Of a stretch of 64,000 bases of DNA, positions 18,324 to 26,662 are shown one piece after another. Origin of the DNA: Flavimobilis massiliensis. Lineage in GTDB: Bacteria; Actinomycetota; Actinomycetes; Actinomycetales; Cellulomonadaceae. The notes under the pieces are model-generated. The model saw only the letters and a list, made by a program, of their open reading frames with translations. It ran no database searches and was not told the DNA's origin. Numbering within the stretch: position 1 is the stretch's first letter; each line of letters starts with the position of its first letter. The translations under genes were made by a program, and so were the position numbers. The DNA lies in the NCBI RefSeq assembly GCF_900240335.1, contig NZ_LT964979.1:1302001-1366000 (forward strand), written 5' to 3'.

Positions 18324-18609
18324 GGTCCGCCCCGTGACGTCCCGCCAGGAGTACGCGACCGACGACGCGGAAGCTGACGTGACCGCAGCCTGCGTGAGAT
18401 CTCCAATCTTGCTCTCCGAGCCCGCACGACGTCCGGACTGCGGCCCCCTTGCACCATCGTCGACAACGTCACCACCACCGAGATCTGGACGTCCGACGAT
18501 GCTGAACGTCTCGTCCGCCCGGCCAGGCGATCTCAGCTCTCCAGCACAGTTCGACGGTTCCCGGTCGCCCCGAGCCGGGAATGTCGGGGGCCGTCGCTAG
18601 GCTCCTGGC

Positions 18610-20688
18610 ATGGTCGACGCACCGACGCGCCCGCTCGCGCGCACCGCCCTGCTCATGCTCGTGACGGCGCTCACGGTCGAGCTCGTGCGCGCGACGGGCC
18701 CGATGCTCGACCGCGCGTTCTCCGCCGGGGTGATCGTCGTCGCGCTCACGGCGCTCGGCACGTACGTCGCGCCGGGCCTCGTCACGCTCGCGGTCGCATG
18801 GCTGCGGCCCGTCACGGGTCGGACGGTCCTCGCGGGCGTCGTGCTTCTCGCGCTCGCGCGTGTCGCCGTCCAGGCGACGGGCGGCGTCCCCCGGTACTGG
18901 CTGACGCTCGGTGCGGCGTCGGTCGCGGTGAGCGTCCTCGCGCTCACGGTGAGCCTCGTCGCGGGTGACGGCGACGGTGATCGGGCCGGATCACGCCGCG
19001 CGGCTCTCGCGACCGCGACCGGCGTCGGCGTCGCTGCCGTCGTGAGCGTCGCGCTCGGGACGTGGGACGCGCCCTGGCGTCCGGGGCTCGACGGCTGGCT
19101 GCCGACGCTGCTCGTCGCGGGTGCCGCGCTCGGCTGCGCGTGGCGGCTCCGGGACGCCGGTCCGTCGGCGACACCGCGGCGGATGTGGATGCTCGGGCCC
19201 TACCTTGCCGTGATGATCATGGTGCTGGGCAACCCGGCCTACCTCTCGTCGCAGCTCGGGATCCCCTTCGATGCGGCGGGGGTCGGCGTCGGGCTCGGGC
19301 TCTTCGTCGCGGGCGGGTGGTTCCTGCTTCCCGGGATCGGTGCGGTCGACGCTCGCAGCAGGGGACGCTCGATCGCGTCCGTCGTCATAGCGGTCGCCCT
19401 CGTGGTCGCCGCCGTGCTCGTGCTCTTCCCGACGCAGCCCGTCAACGATGTGGTCTCGGACGCCCCCCGCTGGATCGCGATCGTCACGATCCCGGTGCTG
19501 TGGTCCGCCACGACGTACGGGCTCTCCGTCGCCTGGTCGGTGCCGCTCGCGCAGCGCGCGCCGGTGCGGGCGGGCCTCCTCCGTGCCGGCAGCGCGACCG
19601 CGGTCGGGCTGGGCCTCATCCTGCCGCTCCTCGTCTACCAGCTCGACTACGACGTGCCGCTCGGCTTCCCCAACCAGCTCGTCATCCTCGCGGCCTTCTG
19701 CGCCCTGGCCGTGGCCGGCGTGCGTCGCCCGGCCTCGGGCCCAGTCCCGGCCCCGGCCCCGGCCCCGGCCCCGGCGGACCTTCCCGAGGCAGCCGCCCGG
19801 ACCGCACCCCGCGTCGTGCCGGAGCAGATGCTCTCCGGCGTCGTCGCGATCGTGCTCGTCGGTGTCGTCTCCTTCTACGCCCGCGTCCCTGCCATTGCGC
19901 CGGCGATCGACAAGCTGCCGGGCACCGTCCGGATCCTCGACTGGAACCTCCACTACGGCGTCACGCAGGACCCTGGCCTCGGTCTCGGACGCATGGCCGA
20001 GGCGATCCGTGGCAGCGGCGCACAGGTCGTCGCGCTCCAGGAGGTGTCACGCGGCTGGGTCATGGGCGGCGGCGCCGACATGCTCACGTACCTCGAGCAC
20101 GTGACCGGGTTCCGTGCGGTCGCGGCGCCCGCAGCGGACCGGCAGTTCGTCAACGCCCTTCTCATCGACCCCGCGCTGCTCGGCGATGACGGCGAGGTCG
20201 GCGCCGAGGAGAGAGTCGTCCGCACGCGCCTCCCGTACGGCGACGGACCGCAGTGGCGCTCCGCGATCACGGCCACCATCGACGTGCCGGGCCCGGACGG
20301 CGACGTCGTGCCGCTCGTCATCACGAGCGCGCACCTCCAGCACCGTGAGGAGAACACCCCGACGCGCCTCGCTCAGCTCGACGTCCTCATGGCCGCCGAC
20401 ATCGCCTCGAGCCCCGCCGCGATCATCGCGGGCGACCTCAACTCCGAGCCGGGCTGGGCGGAGATCGACCACGTGACGAGCCGCGGCTTCGTCTCGGGGC
20501 AGGACCCCGCTGGTGACCCGTCCCTCCTCACGTTCCCGGCCTGGGACCCCGAGGTCCGCATCGACTGGATCTTCGGCCGTGGCGTAACGTTCACCGACGT
20601 GCAGGTCATGCCGGACGACGGTTCCGACCACCGCGGCATCCTCGCGGACATCGACCTTGCCGCCGTCGAGGCGACCGCGAGCGAGTGA
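18610..20688 (+). CDS. Polytopic membrane protein with C-terminal endonuclease/exonuclease/phosphatase domain
   Basis: A 692-residue protein. Residues 1-~415 contain about ten hydrophobic helices with an Ala-Pro-rich linker near 375-395. The C-terminal ~250 residues form an EEP (DNase I-like) domain: RILDWNLHYG (~441-450), VVALQEVSRGW (~475-485; Glu metal ligand), SAHLQHREEN (~575), AGDLNSEPGWAE (~607-618) and SDHRGILADI (~672-681), so the Asn, Glu, Asp-x-Asn and Asp-His catalytic set is complete. Members hydrolyse phosphodiesters or phosphomonoesters; here the domain is probably extracytoplasmic, acting on a lipid or cell-wall phosphate. Substrate unknown. It is divergent from the toxin-like islet. 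Confidence 0.82.
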   Translation: MVDAPTRPLARTALLMLVTALTVELVRATGPMLDRAFSAGVIVVALTALGTYVAPGLVTLAVAWLRPVTGRTVLAGVVLLALARVAVQATGGVPRYWLTLGAASVAVSVLALTVSLVAGDGDGDRAGSRRAALATATGVGVAAVVSVALGTWDAPWRPGLDGWLPTLLVAGAALGCAWRLRDAGPSATPRRMWMLGPYLAVMIMVLGNPAYLSSQLGIPFDAAGVGVGLGLFVAGGWFLLPGIGAVDARSRGRSIASVVIAVALVVAAVLVLFPTQPVNDVVSDAPRWIAIVTIPVLWSATTYGLSVAWSVPLAQRAPVRAGLLRAGSATAVGLGLILPLLVYQLDYDVPLGFPNQLVILAAFCALAVAGVRRPASGPVPAPAPAPAPADLPEAAARTAPRVVPEQMLSGVVAIVLVGVVSFYARVPAIAPAIDKLPGTVRILDWNLHYGVTQDPGLGLGRMAEAIRGSGAQVVALQEVSRGWVMGGGADMLTYLEHVTGFRAVAAPAADRQFVNALLIDPALLGDDGEVGAEERVVRTRLPYGDGPQWRSAITATIDVPGPDGDVVPLVITSAHLQHREENTPTRLAQLDVLMAADIASSPAAIIAGDLNSEPGWAEIDHVTSRGFVSGQDPAGDPSLLTFPAWDPEVRIDWIFGRGVTFTDVQVMPDDGSDHRGILADIDLAAVEATASE

Positions 20689-20701
20689 GGGAGCGCCCAC
20701 T

Positions 20702-21250
20702 ATGGACCTCATTCTCACGACGCACGAGCTCGTCGCGCTCGCGCTGCCGAACGGTCTGCCACGGGGCGTCAGCACGCCCGTGCTCGTGCGGGACGACCTC
20801 CCCGGTGATGCTCCGGCGAGCGCGGGCGTCGCCCCAGCCGGGGACGTGCTCGTCGTCGACGTCGACCCGCGCGAGGTGCCGGGGCTGCCAGGCGCGGCGC
20901 GTCTCGCGGCCCGTGCGGCCGGCACCGTGACGGTCAGGGTGCGGATCGTCGAGGTGACGTCGGGGCATGTCCGGTGCGACGTCGCGGCCGCCGCGCGCGG
21001 GCTGCCCGCGCACCGGCTCGTCGGGCTCGTGCGCGGGCCGGTCGAGGCCGCGCTGCAGCGGCGTCTCGTCGCGCGGGGCATCGCGTCGGACGCGGTCCGT
21101 CTCGTGCCCGACGGCGACCGGCTCGAGGTGATCGCCGACACCGCGGCGCTCCTCGCGCCTGCCCCTCTGCCGGCACACCTGCGCGGCCTGCGGGTCACGG
21201 ACCTGCGTCTCGCGGACGGTCGCGCCCGCCTGAGCATCACGCTTCCCTGA
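20702..21250 (+). CDS. Conserved hypothetical protein
   Basis: A 182-residue Ala/Val/Arg-rich protein with no recognised domain, signal peptide or membrane segment. Predicted strands alternate (GDVLVVDVDPREVPG, GTVTVRVRIVEVTSGHVRCDV, VRLVPDGDRLEVIADTAALL) and it ends LRVTDLRLADGRARLSITLP. One Cys is present. It starts 13 nt after the membrane EEP gene at an ATG preceded by GAGGGAG and is probably co-transcribed with it. The HAD gene follows 55 nt later. I cannot assign a function. Codon use is like its neighbours, so it is not recently acquired. Confidence 0.7.
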   Translation: MDLILTTHELVALALPNGLPRGVSTPVLVRDDLPGDAPASAGVAPAGDVLVVDVDPREVPGLPGAARLAARAAGTVTVRVRIVEVTSGHVRCDVAAAARGLPAHRLVGLVRGPVEAALQRRLVARGIASDAVRLVPDGDRLEVIADTAALLAPAPLPAHLRGLRVTDLRLADGRARLSITLP

Positions 21251-21305
21251 GGCGACCGGGCCGGACGTGACCGTCGTCCTCGGTGCCCCGGGAGACACTG
21301 GTCGC

Positions 21306-22037
21306 GTGACCTTCTCCGACCGTTCCCTCGTCCTCCTCGACCTCGACGGCACGCTCATGAACTCGGCCCCGGGCATCATCTCCTCGGTGGTCCACGCCTT
21401 CGAGACCCACGACCTTCCGGTGCCGTCGCCCGACGACCTGCGCCGCTTCGTCGGCCCACCCATCGGCGAGTCGTTCGCCCGCCACGGCTTCGCACCCGCC
21501 GACGTGCCGGACGCGATCCGCACGTATCGCGCGCACTTCGTCCCGCACGGCATGTGGATGAACTCGGTGTTTGACGGCATCCCCGAGGTGCTCGGTGCGC
21601 TGCAGGCGTCGGGCCGTCGTCTTGCGGTCGCGACGTCGAAGCCGCAGGTCTACGCGCGGCAGCTCACGGAGCGGTTCGGGCTCGACCCGTTCCTCGAGGG
21701 TGTCTTCGGCGCGACGCTCGAGGAAGCGGTCACCGGCGTGCCCGCGAACGGTCCGGTGCGATCGTCGAAGGCGGACGTCATCGGGTACGCGCTTGCCGAA
21801 CTGGGCGTCGACCCGGCGACGGCCGGTGCGACGACGGTCATGGTCGGTGACCGTTCGTACGACGTCGAGGGCGCGGCCGAGCACGGCATCGACACGATCG
21901 GCGTGGCATGGGGCTGCGCGGACGAGGGCGAGCTGGAGCGCGCAGGCGCGTCGGCCGTGTCCTCGTCCCCGGAAGAGCTTCTCAGTCTCCTCGCCCCCAC
22001 TCTCGCCCCGTCTCCGACCCCGTCCCCCCGCCCGTAG
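21306..22037 (+). CDS. HAD-superfamily hydrolase, phosphoglycolate phosphatase-like
   Basis: A 243-residue Gph-type HAD phosphatase. Motif I is LLDLDGTLMNSAPGI (8-22, nucleophile and acid-base Asp pair), motif II VATSKPQVYA (~105-114; the family's S/T), motif III Lys near SSKADVIGYAL and motif IV VMVGDRSYDVEGA (~179-191). A four-helix cap domain lies at residues ~20-90. Likely substrates are phosphoglycolate or other small phosphate esters; specificity cannot be read from sequence. The GTG start 13 codons inside the longest frame places motif I normally, with GGGAG upstream. Its Pro-rich C-terminal tail runs into an unusual palindromic repeat. Confidence 0.85.
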   Translation: MTFSDRSLVLLDLDGTLMNSAPGIISSVVHAFETHDLPVPSPDDLRRFVGPPIGESFARHGFAPADVPDAIRTYRAHFVPHGMWMNSVFDGIPEVLGALQASGRRLAVATSKPQVYARQLTERFGLDPFLEGVFGATLEEAVTGVPANGPVRSSKADVIGYALAELGVDPATAGATTVMVGDRSYDVEGAAEHGIDTIGVAWGCADEGELERAGASAVSSSPEELLSLLAPTLAPSPTPSPRP

Positions 22038-22047
22038 CGGAGACCGC

Positions 22048-22113
22048 GAGATAGCGCTCTCGCGGCGAGATAGCGCGCGTCGCGCGCTATCTCGCCCGGG
22101 GAGCGCTATCTCG
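22048..22113. terminator. Nested palindrome between convergent genes
   Basis: Four copies of GAGATAGCGC or its complement are arranged as two nested inverted repeats: an outer 12-bp pair (22048-22059 with 22102-22113) and an inner 14-bp pair (22066-22079 with 22081-22094). It lies 10 bp from the HAD stop and 15 bp from the lpdA stop, so it can end transcription from both sides. The repeated core also suggests a dispersed palindromic repeat family. Confidence 0.75.
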
Positions 22114-22128
22114 AGGACAGGAAGCGCG

Positions 22129-23586
22129 TCAGTCGAGCGTGCGGCGGTGGCCCATGCGGGCCACCTCCGCGATCGACCCCGACAGCGACGGATAGACGGT
22201 GAACGCCTCCGCGACGTCGTCGACCGTGAGCCGGTGCTGCACCGCGAGCGTGATGGGGAAGATGAGCTCGCTCGCGCGGGGCGCCACGACGACGCCACCG
22301 AGGACGACGCCCGCGTCAGGATGGTGGAAGAGCTTGACGAAGCCGTGGCGCATGCCGAGCATCTTGGCGCGCGCGTTGCGCGCGAGCGGCAGCATCGTCA
22401 CCGCGTACTTCGACCCGCGCTCCTGAAGCGCCGTCTCTGAGTAGCCGACGGTCGCGATCTCGGGCGTCGTGAAGATGTTCGCGGCGACCGTGCGCAGGCG
22501 GATCGGCACGACGGCGTCGCCGAGCGCGTGTGACATCGCGATGCGCCCCTGCTGCGCGGCGACGGACGCGAGCGGCAGGACGCCCGTGACGTCACCGGCC
22601 GCGTAGACGCCGCGCACCGACGTGCGCGAGACGCGGTCGACCTCGACGTGCCCCGAGCCCGAGAGCTTGACGCCGATCTCCTCGAGGCCGAGGCCCGCGG
22701 TCGACGGGATCGAGCCGACGGCCATGAGCACGTGCGAGCCCTCGACGACGCGCCCGTCGGCGAGCGTCACCTCGACGTGCTCGTCGTCCCCGGACCCGAC
22801 GACGCGCGCGGACTCGGCCCGCGAGCGCGACATCACGGTCATGCCGCGGTCGCGGAAGACCTCCTCGATGAGGTTCGCGGCGTCGGCGTCCTCGCCGGGC
22901 AGGACGCGGTCGCGCGAGGAGACGAGCGTCACGGGCACGCCGAGCGCGTTGTAGGCCCCCGCAAACTCGGCGCCGGTGACGCCCGAGCCGACGACGACGA
23001 GGTGCGTGGGCAGCTCGGTGAGCTCGTAGAGCTGCGTCCACGTGAAGATGCGTCGGCCGTCGGGCTTCGCGTCGGGCAGCTCGCGCGGGGTCGCGCCGAC
23101 GGCGACGAGGACGACGTCCGCGTCGTACGGCGTGACGGTGCCGTCGTCGGACGTCACCTCGACCCGCGACGCCGACACGAGCCGTCCCGTTCCGGTGACG
23201 AGCCTCACACCCTCACGCTCGAGGCGCGTGCGGATGTCGGTCGACTGCGCGAGCGCGAGCTCGCGCACGCGCGCGTTGACGCGGCCAAGGTCGACGCGTG
23301 CGCGGAGGTTTCCGGGCTCGGCCTCCTCACCCTCGGGGGCGAGCGAGATGCCGAGCTCGGTCGCTCGCTCGGCGATCGTCATCCAGTCGGACGTCGCGAT
23401 GAGCGTCTTCGACGGGACGACGTCGGTGAGGACGGCGGACCCGCCGAGGCCGCGGCGCTCGACGAGCGTGACGTCGGCGCCGAGGCGCCGCGCGACGAGA
23501 GCGGCCTCGTAGCCGCCGGGGCCACCGCCGACGATCGTCACGGTCGTGGCCTGGAGGTGCTGCTGATCGTTTGTCACGGCGACCAT
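22129..23586 (-). CDS. lpdA: NAD(P)H-quinone dehydrogenase of the LpdA type (flavoprotein disulfide reductase family)
   Basis: A 485-residue two-dinucleotide-fold FAD protein: TIVGGGPGGYEAALVARRLG at the N-terminus, VVVGSGVTGAEFAGAYNALG (~195-214), and GVYAAGDVTGVLPLASVA (~318-335). The redox-active CxxxxC of lipoamide dehydrogenases reads SAVLTDV here, and the C-terminal His-Pro base region reads VYPSLSGS. It therefore cannot be a lipoamide dehydrogenase, and matches M. tuberculosis LpdA (Rv3303c), which reduces quinones. Start: the ATG at 23586 or the GTG three codons later, with no strong ribosome site. It is divergent from the purine nucleoside phosphorylase gene, as in mycobacteria. Confidence 0.88.
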   Translation of the reverse strand: MVAVTNDQQHLQATTVTIVGGGPGGYEAALVARRLGADVTLVERRGLGGSAVLTDVVPSKTLIATSDWMTIAERATELGISLAPEGEEAEPGNLRARVDLGRVNARVRELALAQSTDIRTRLEREGVRLVTGTGRLVSASRVEVTSDDGTVTPYDADVVLVAVGATPRELPDAKPDGRRIFTWTQLYELTELPTHLVVVGSGVTGAEFAGAYNALGVPVTLVSSRDRVLPGEDADAANLIEEVFRDRGMTVMSRSRAESARVVGSGDDEHVEVTLADGRVVEGSHVLMAVGSIPSTAGLGLEEIGVKLSGSGHVEVDRVSRTSVRGVYAAGDVTGVLPLASVAAQQGRIAMSHALGDAVVPIRLRTVAANIFTTPEIATVGYSETALQERGSKYAVTMLPLARNARAKMLGMRHGFVKLFHHPDAGVVLGGVVVAPRASELIFPITLAVQHRLTVDDVAEAFTVYPSLSGSIAEVARMGHRRTLD

Positions 23587-23667
23587 CGTGCCACCATGCG
23601 GACACCAGGACGAGCCCGTGCGAGAAGAGCAGGCCGGATGGTGGGGGTGACGGCTTAGCCTGGGGGC

Positions 23668-24495
23668 ATGACGACTCTCTCGATCGACGACCCCACGAGC
23701 GACCCTCTCGACGTCGCGGCGGCCGCCGCGGCCGTCATCGCCGAGCGCACGGGCGTGGCCCGCCACGACGTTGCACTCGTCCTGGGCTCCGGGTGGGGCG
23801 GCGCGGCCGACCTCCTCGGCGAGACCGTCGCCGAGATCCCCTCGGCGGAGATCCCCGGCTTCACCGCCCCCGCGGTCGCGGGCCACGGTGCTTCCATCCG
23901 TTCGATCCGTGTCGAGGCGACGGGCAAGCACGCGCTCGTCCTCGGCTCGCGCACCCACTACTACGAGGGCAAGGGCGTGCGCCGCGTCGCGCACGGGATG
24001 CGCACCGCTGCCGCTGCGGGCTGTTCGACGGTCATCCTCACGAACGGCTGCGGCGGGCTCAACCTCGCATGGGGCCCGGGCACGCCAGTCCTCATCTCGG
24101 ACCACATCAACCTCACGGGGGCGTCCCCCATCGAGGGCGCGAACTTCGTCGACCTCACTGACCTCTACTCCTCGCGCCTGCGTGACCTTGCGCGCGAGGT
24201 CGACAGCACGCTCGACGAGGGCGTCTACGTGCAGTTCCGCGGCCCTCACTACGAGACGCCGGCGGAGGTGAAGATGGCCGGCATCATGGGTGGCTCGCTC
24301 GTCGGCATGTCGACGACGCTCGAGGCGATCGCCGCCCGGCAGGCGGGCCTCGAGATCCTCGGGATCTCGCTCGTCACGAACCTTGCGGCGGGCATCTCGC
24401 CGACGCCGCTCTCGCACGCCGAGGTCATCGAGGCCGGTCAGGCGGCCGGACCGCGGATCTCCGCGCTCCTCGCGAACATCGTCGGGAGGATCTGA
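23668..24495 (+). CDS. punA: Purine nucleoside phosphorylase
   Basis: A 275-residue trimeric-type PNP (PNP/MTAP class) cleaving purine (deoxy)nucleosides with phosphate to base and (deoxy)ribose-1-phosphate. Signatures: LVLGSGWGGAADLL (phosphate loop), the GSRTHYYEGKG block (~93-103), VILTNGCGGLN (~117-127), SDHINLTG (~140-147), QFRGPHYETPAEVKM (~190-204; base/ribose site), VGMSTTLEAIAA and SLVTNLAAGIS (~232-242). The ATG overlaps nothing upstream; 81 bp of divergent promoter space separate it from lpdA. Its stop overlaps the mutase ATG by 1 nt (TGATG), coupling the two enzymes. Confidence 0.94.
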   Translation: MTTLSIDDPTSDPLDVAAAAAAVIAERTGVARHDVALVLGSGWGGAADLLGETVAEIPSAEIPGFTAPAVAGHGASIRSIRVEATGKHALVLGSRTHYYEGKGVRRVAHGMRTAAAAGCSTVILTNGCGGLNLAWGPGTPVLISDHINLTGASPIEGANFVDLTDLYSSRLRDLAREVDSTLDEGVYVQFRGPHYETPAEVKMAGIMGGSLVGMSTTLEAIAARQAGLEILGISLVTNLAAGISPTPLSHAEVIEAGQAAGPRISALLANIVGRI

Positions 24496-26249
24496 TGGCA
24501 GTCTCCGCCGAACTCCGCGCACAGGTCGAAGCGTGGATCGACGACGACCCGGACGCGGCGACGCGCGGTGAGCTCGAGATGCTCCTCGAGCGGGCCTCGC
24601 AGGACGACGCCGAGGCCGCGGTCTTCGCGGCCGAGCTGGCCGACGCGTTCAGCGGGCTGCTGCAGTTTGGCACGGCCGGCCTGCGCGGGCGGATGGCGGG
24701 TGGCCCGGCGCGCATGAACCGTGCGGTCGTCATCCGGGCGGCGGCCGGCCTCGCGGCGTACCTGCTCGAAGCGCGTGCGGGCGCCCGCCCGTCAGTCGTC
24801 ATCGGCTACGACGCGCGCCACAACTCGAGGACGTTCGCGCTCGACACGGCGGCCGTCATGACGGCCGCGGGCGTCGACGCGAAGATCATGCCGCGCGCCC
24901 TGCCGACGCCGGTCCTCGCGTACGCGGTGCGGCACCTCGGCACGGACGCGGGCGTCATGGTGACGGCGAGCCACAACCCGCCGCAGGACAACGGCTACAA
25001 GGTGTACCTCGGCGGCGAGGTCGTCACGGACGCGGGCCAGGGCGCGCAGATCGTGCCGCCGTACGACGGGCTCATCGCGGCGAAGATCGCCGCGATCGAG
25101 TCGGTCGCGTCGGTGCCGCGCGCGGACGACGGCTGGGAGACGCTCGGCGAGGAGATCCACCTCGCGTACCGCGAGTCCGTCGGGCGCCTCGCGTTCCCCG
25201 AGGGTGCGACGTACCCGCGCGACCTGCGCGTCGTCTACACGCCGCTGCACGGCGTGGGCGCGGAGACGGCGCTCACGACGCTCGCGGGGGCCGGCTACGG
25301 CGACGTCTTCGGCGTCGAGCAGCAGCTCGAGCCGGACCCTGACTTCCCGACTGTCGCGTTCCCCAACCCGGAGGAGCCCGGCGCGATCGATCTCGCGATC
25401 GAGCTCGCCCGCAAGGTGGGTGCGGACCTCGTCGTCGCGAACGACCCGGACGCGGACCGTTGCGCGGCAGCGGTCCTCGACCCGCGCCGTGCGGACGAGG
25501 ACTCCGACGGCTGGCGCATGCTCCACGGGGACGAGGTCGGTGCGTTGCTCGGTGCTGCCCTCGCGGAGAACGCGTCGCGGCTGCGCATCGTGCCGAGCGC
25601 CCTGACGTTCGCGAACTCGATCGTCTCGTCGCGCCTGCTCGGCCGGATCGCGGCCAAGCACGGCTTCACGTACGCGTCGACGCTCACGGGCTTCAAGTGG
25701 ATCTCGCGTGCCGAGGGGCTCGTCTTCGGCTACGAGGAGGCGCTCGGGTACTGCGTCGACCCGGGTCAGGTCCGTGACAAGGACGGGATCTCGGCGGCGC
25801 TCGTGCTCGTGCAGCTCGCCGACCGGCTCAAGGCCGAGGGGCGCACGCTGCTCGACCTGCTCGACGATCTTGCGCGCGAGCACGGCCTGCACCTGTCGTC
25901 GCAGCTCTCGGGACGCTTCAGCGACCTCTCGCTCATCCCGGTGACGATGGAGCGGCTGCGCTCGGCTCCCCCGGCGACGCTCGCGGGGTCGCCCGTCGTG
26001 AGGGTCGAGGATCTCTCCGAGGGGCTCGACGGGCTGCCGCCAACCGACGGGCTGCGGTTGTACGCCGCGGACTCGACGCGCGTCGTCGTGCGTCCGTCGG
26101 GCACGGAGCCCAAGGTGAAGTGCTACCTCGAAGCGGTGTTACCGGTCGAGTCGGACGCGTCGTACGAGGCGATCTCGCGGGCGCGGATCGAGGCGCACGC
26201 GCACCTCGAGATCGTCACGAGCGAGCTGCGCGAGCTGCTCGGGCTCTGA
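24495..26249 (+). CDS. pmmB: Phospho-sugar mutase (phosphopentomutase/phosphomannomutase family)
   Basis: A 584-residue alpha-D-phosphohexomutase. It has FGTAGLRGRM near residue 56, the phosphoserine loop VTASHNPPQDNGYKVY (~155-170), the metal loop NDPDADRCA (~315-323), the sugar loop GYEEALGYCVDP (~412-423) and the phosphate-binding loop RPSGTEPKVKCY (~535-546). Coupling to purine nucleoside phosphorylase suggests it isomerises ribose- and deoxyribose-1-phosphate to the 5-phosphates. Mannose- or glucose-1-phosphate are alternatives that sequence alone does not exclude. The order matches M. tuberculosis deoD-pmmB. A strong terminator follows. Confidence 0.9.
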   Translation: MAVSAELRAQVEAWIDDDPDAATRGELEMLLERASQDDAEAAVFAAELADAFSGLLQFGTAGLRGRMAGGPARMNRAVVIRAAAGLAAYLLEARAGARPSVVIGYDARHNSRTFALDTAAVMTAAGVDAKIMPRALPTPVLAYAVRHLGTDAGVMVTASHNPPQDNGYKVYLGGEVVTDAGQGAQIVPPYDGLIAAKIAAIESVASVPRADDGWETLGEEIHLAYRESVGRLAFPEGATYPRDLRVVYTPLHGVGAETALTTLAGAGYGDVFGVEQQLEPDPDFPTVAFPNPEEPGAIDLAIELARKVGADLVVANDPDADRCAAAVLDPRRADEDSDGWRMLHGDEVGALLGAALAENASRLRIVPSALTFANSIVSSRLLGRIAAKHGFTYASTLTGFKWISRAEGLVFGYEEALGYCVDPGQVRDKDGISAALVLVQLADRLKAEGRTLLDLLDDLAREHGLHLSSQLSGRFSDLSLIPVTMERLRSAPPATLAGSPVVRVEDLSEGLDGLPPTDGLRLYAADSTRVVVRPSGTEPKVKCYLEAVLPVESDASYEAISRARIEAHAHLEIVTSELRELLGL

Positions 26250-26263
26250 CGCGCACGCGCGAG

Positions 26264-26297
26264 GCGCCCGTGACCGGCCTCGGCCGGTCACGGGCGC
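26264..26297 (+). terminator. Strong intrinsic terminator after the mutase gene
   Basis: A perfect 16-bp inverted repeat (26264-26279 with 26282-26297), GC-rich, followed by TTCGTC, 15 nt after the stop codon. It closes the PNP-mutase operon and isolates the LuxR remnant that follows. Confidence 0.85.
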
Positions 26298-26298
26298 T

Positions 26299-26553
26299 TC
26301 GTCGGGGCGCGCCGATGAGGGTCCGGACCGGGCGGCCGCGCAGCGCGCGCTCACGACGCTCACGTCGCGGCAGCGTGAGATCGCGGTCGCGGTCCACGCA
26401 GGGCGGACGAACCCGGAGACCGCCGAGGCCTCGTTCACATCGCCGTCGACCGTGAAGTCGCACCTCTCGGACATCCTCACGAAGCTCGGTCTCGCGGGCC
26501 GGCACGACCTCATGCTGCTCGTCGAACGGGCGGGCGGCGTCCCGGGCGAGTGA
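26299..26553 (+). pseudogene. Remnant of a LuxR-type response regulator (HTH domain only)
   Basis: One frame reads LTTLTSRQREIAVAVHAGRT, NPETAEASFTSPSTVKSHLS and DILTKLGLAGRHDLMLLVER before a TGA. This is a full GerE/LuxR four-helix DNA-binding domain, with the expected TSRQREI, S-TVKSH and KLGL--R blocks. No ATG, GTG or TTG lies in frame upstream before the terminator, and no receiver domain is encoded. It is therefore the decayed 3' end of a two-component response regulator. The retained NPETAEASF in place of the usual N-x-E-I-A-x-x-L shows drift. 109 bp of featureless sequence follow. Confidence 0.75.
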
Positions 26554-26662
26554 TGTCTTCAGGCCGCGGAGAAGCTGACCCGCCCCGGAGACGCAGCCTC
26601 GCCCCGGAGACGTCGTCACGCGTCGGCGCCCGACGGGCAGATGCCCTCCCGCTCCCCGCCGA

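Noticed and set aside
22129..23586. Dihydrolipoamide dehydrogenase (E3) annotation
   Set aside because: Both redox cysteines and the C-terminal His are absent.
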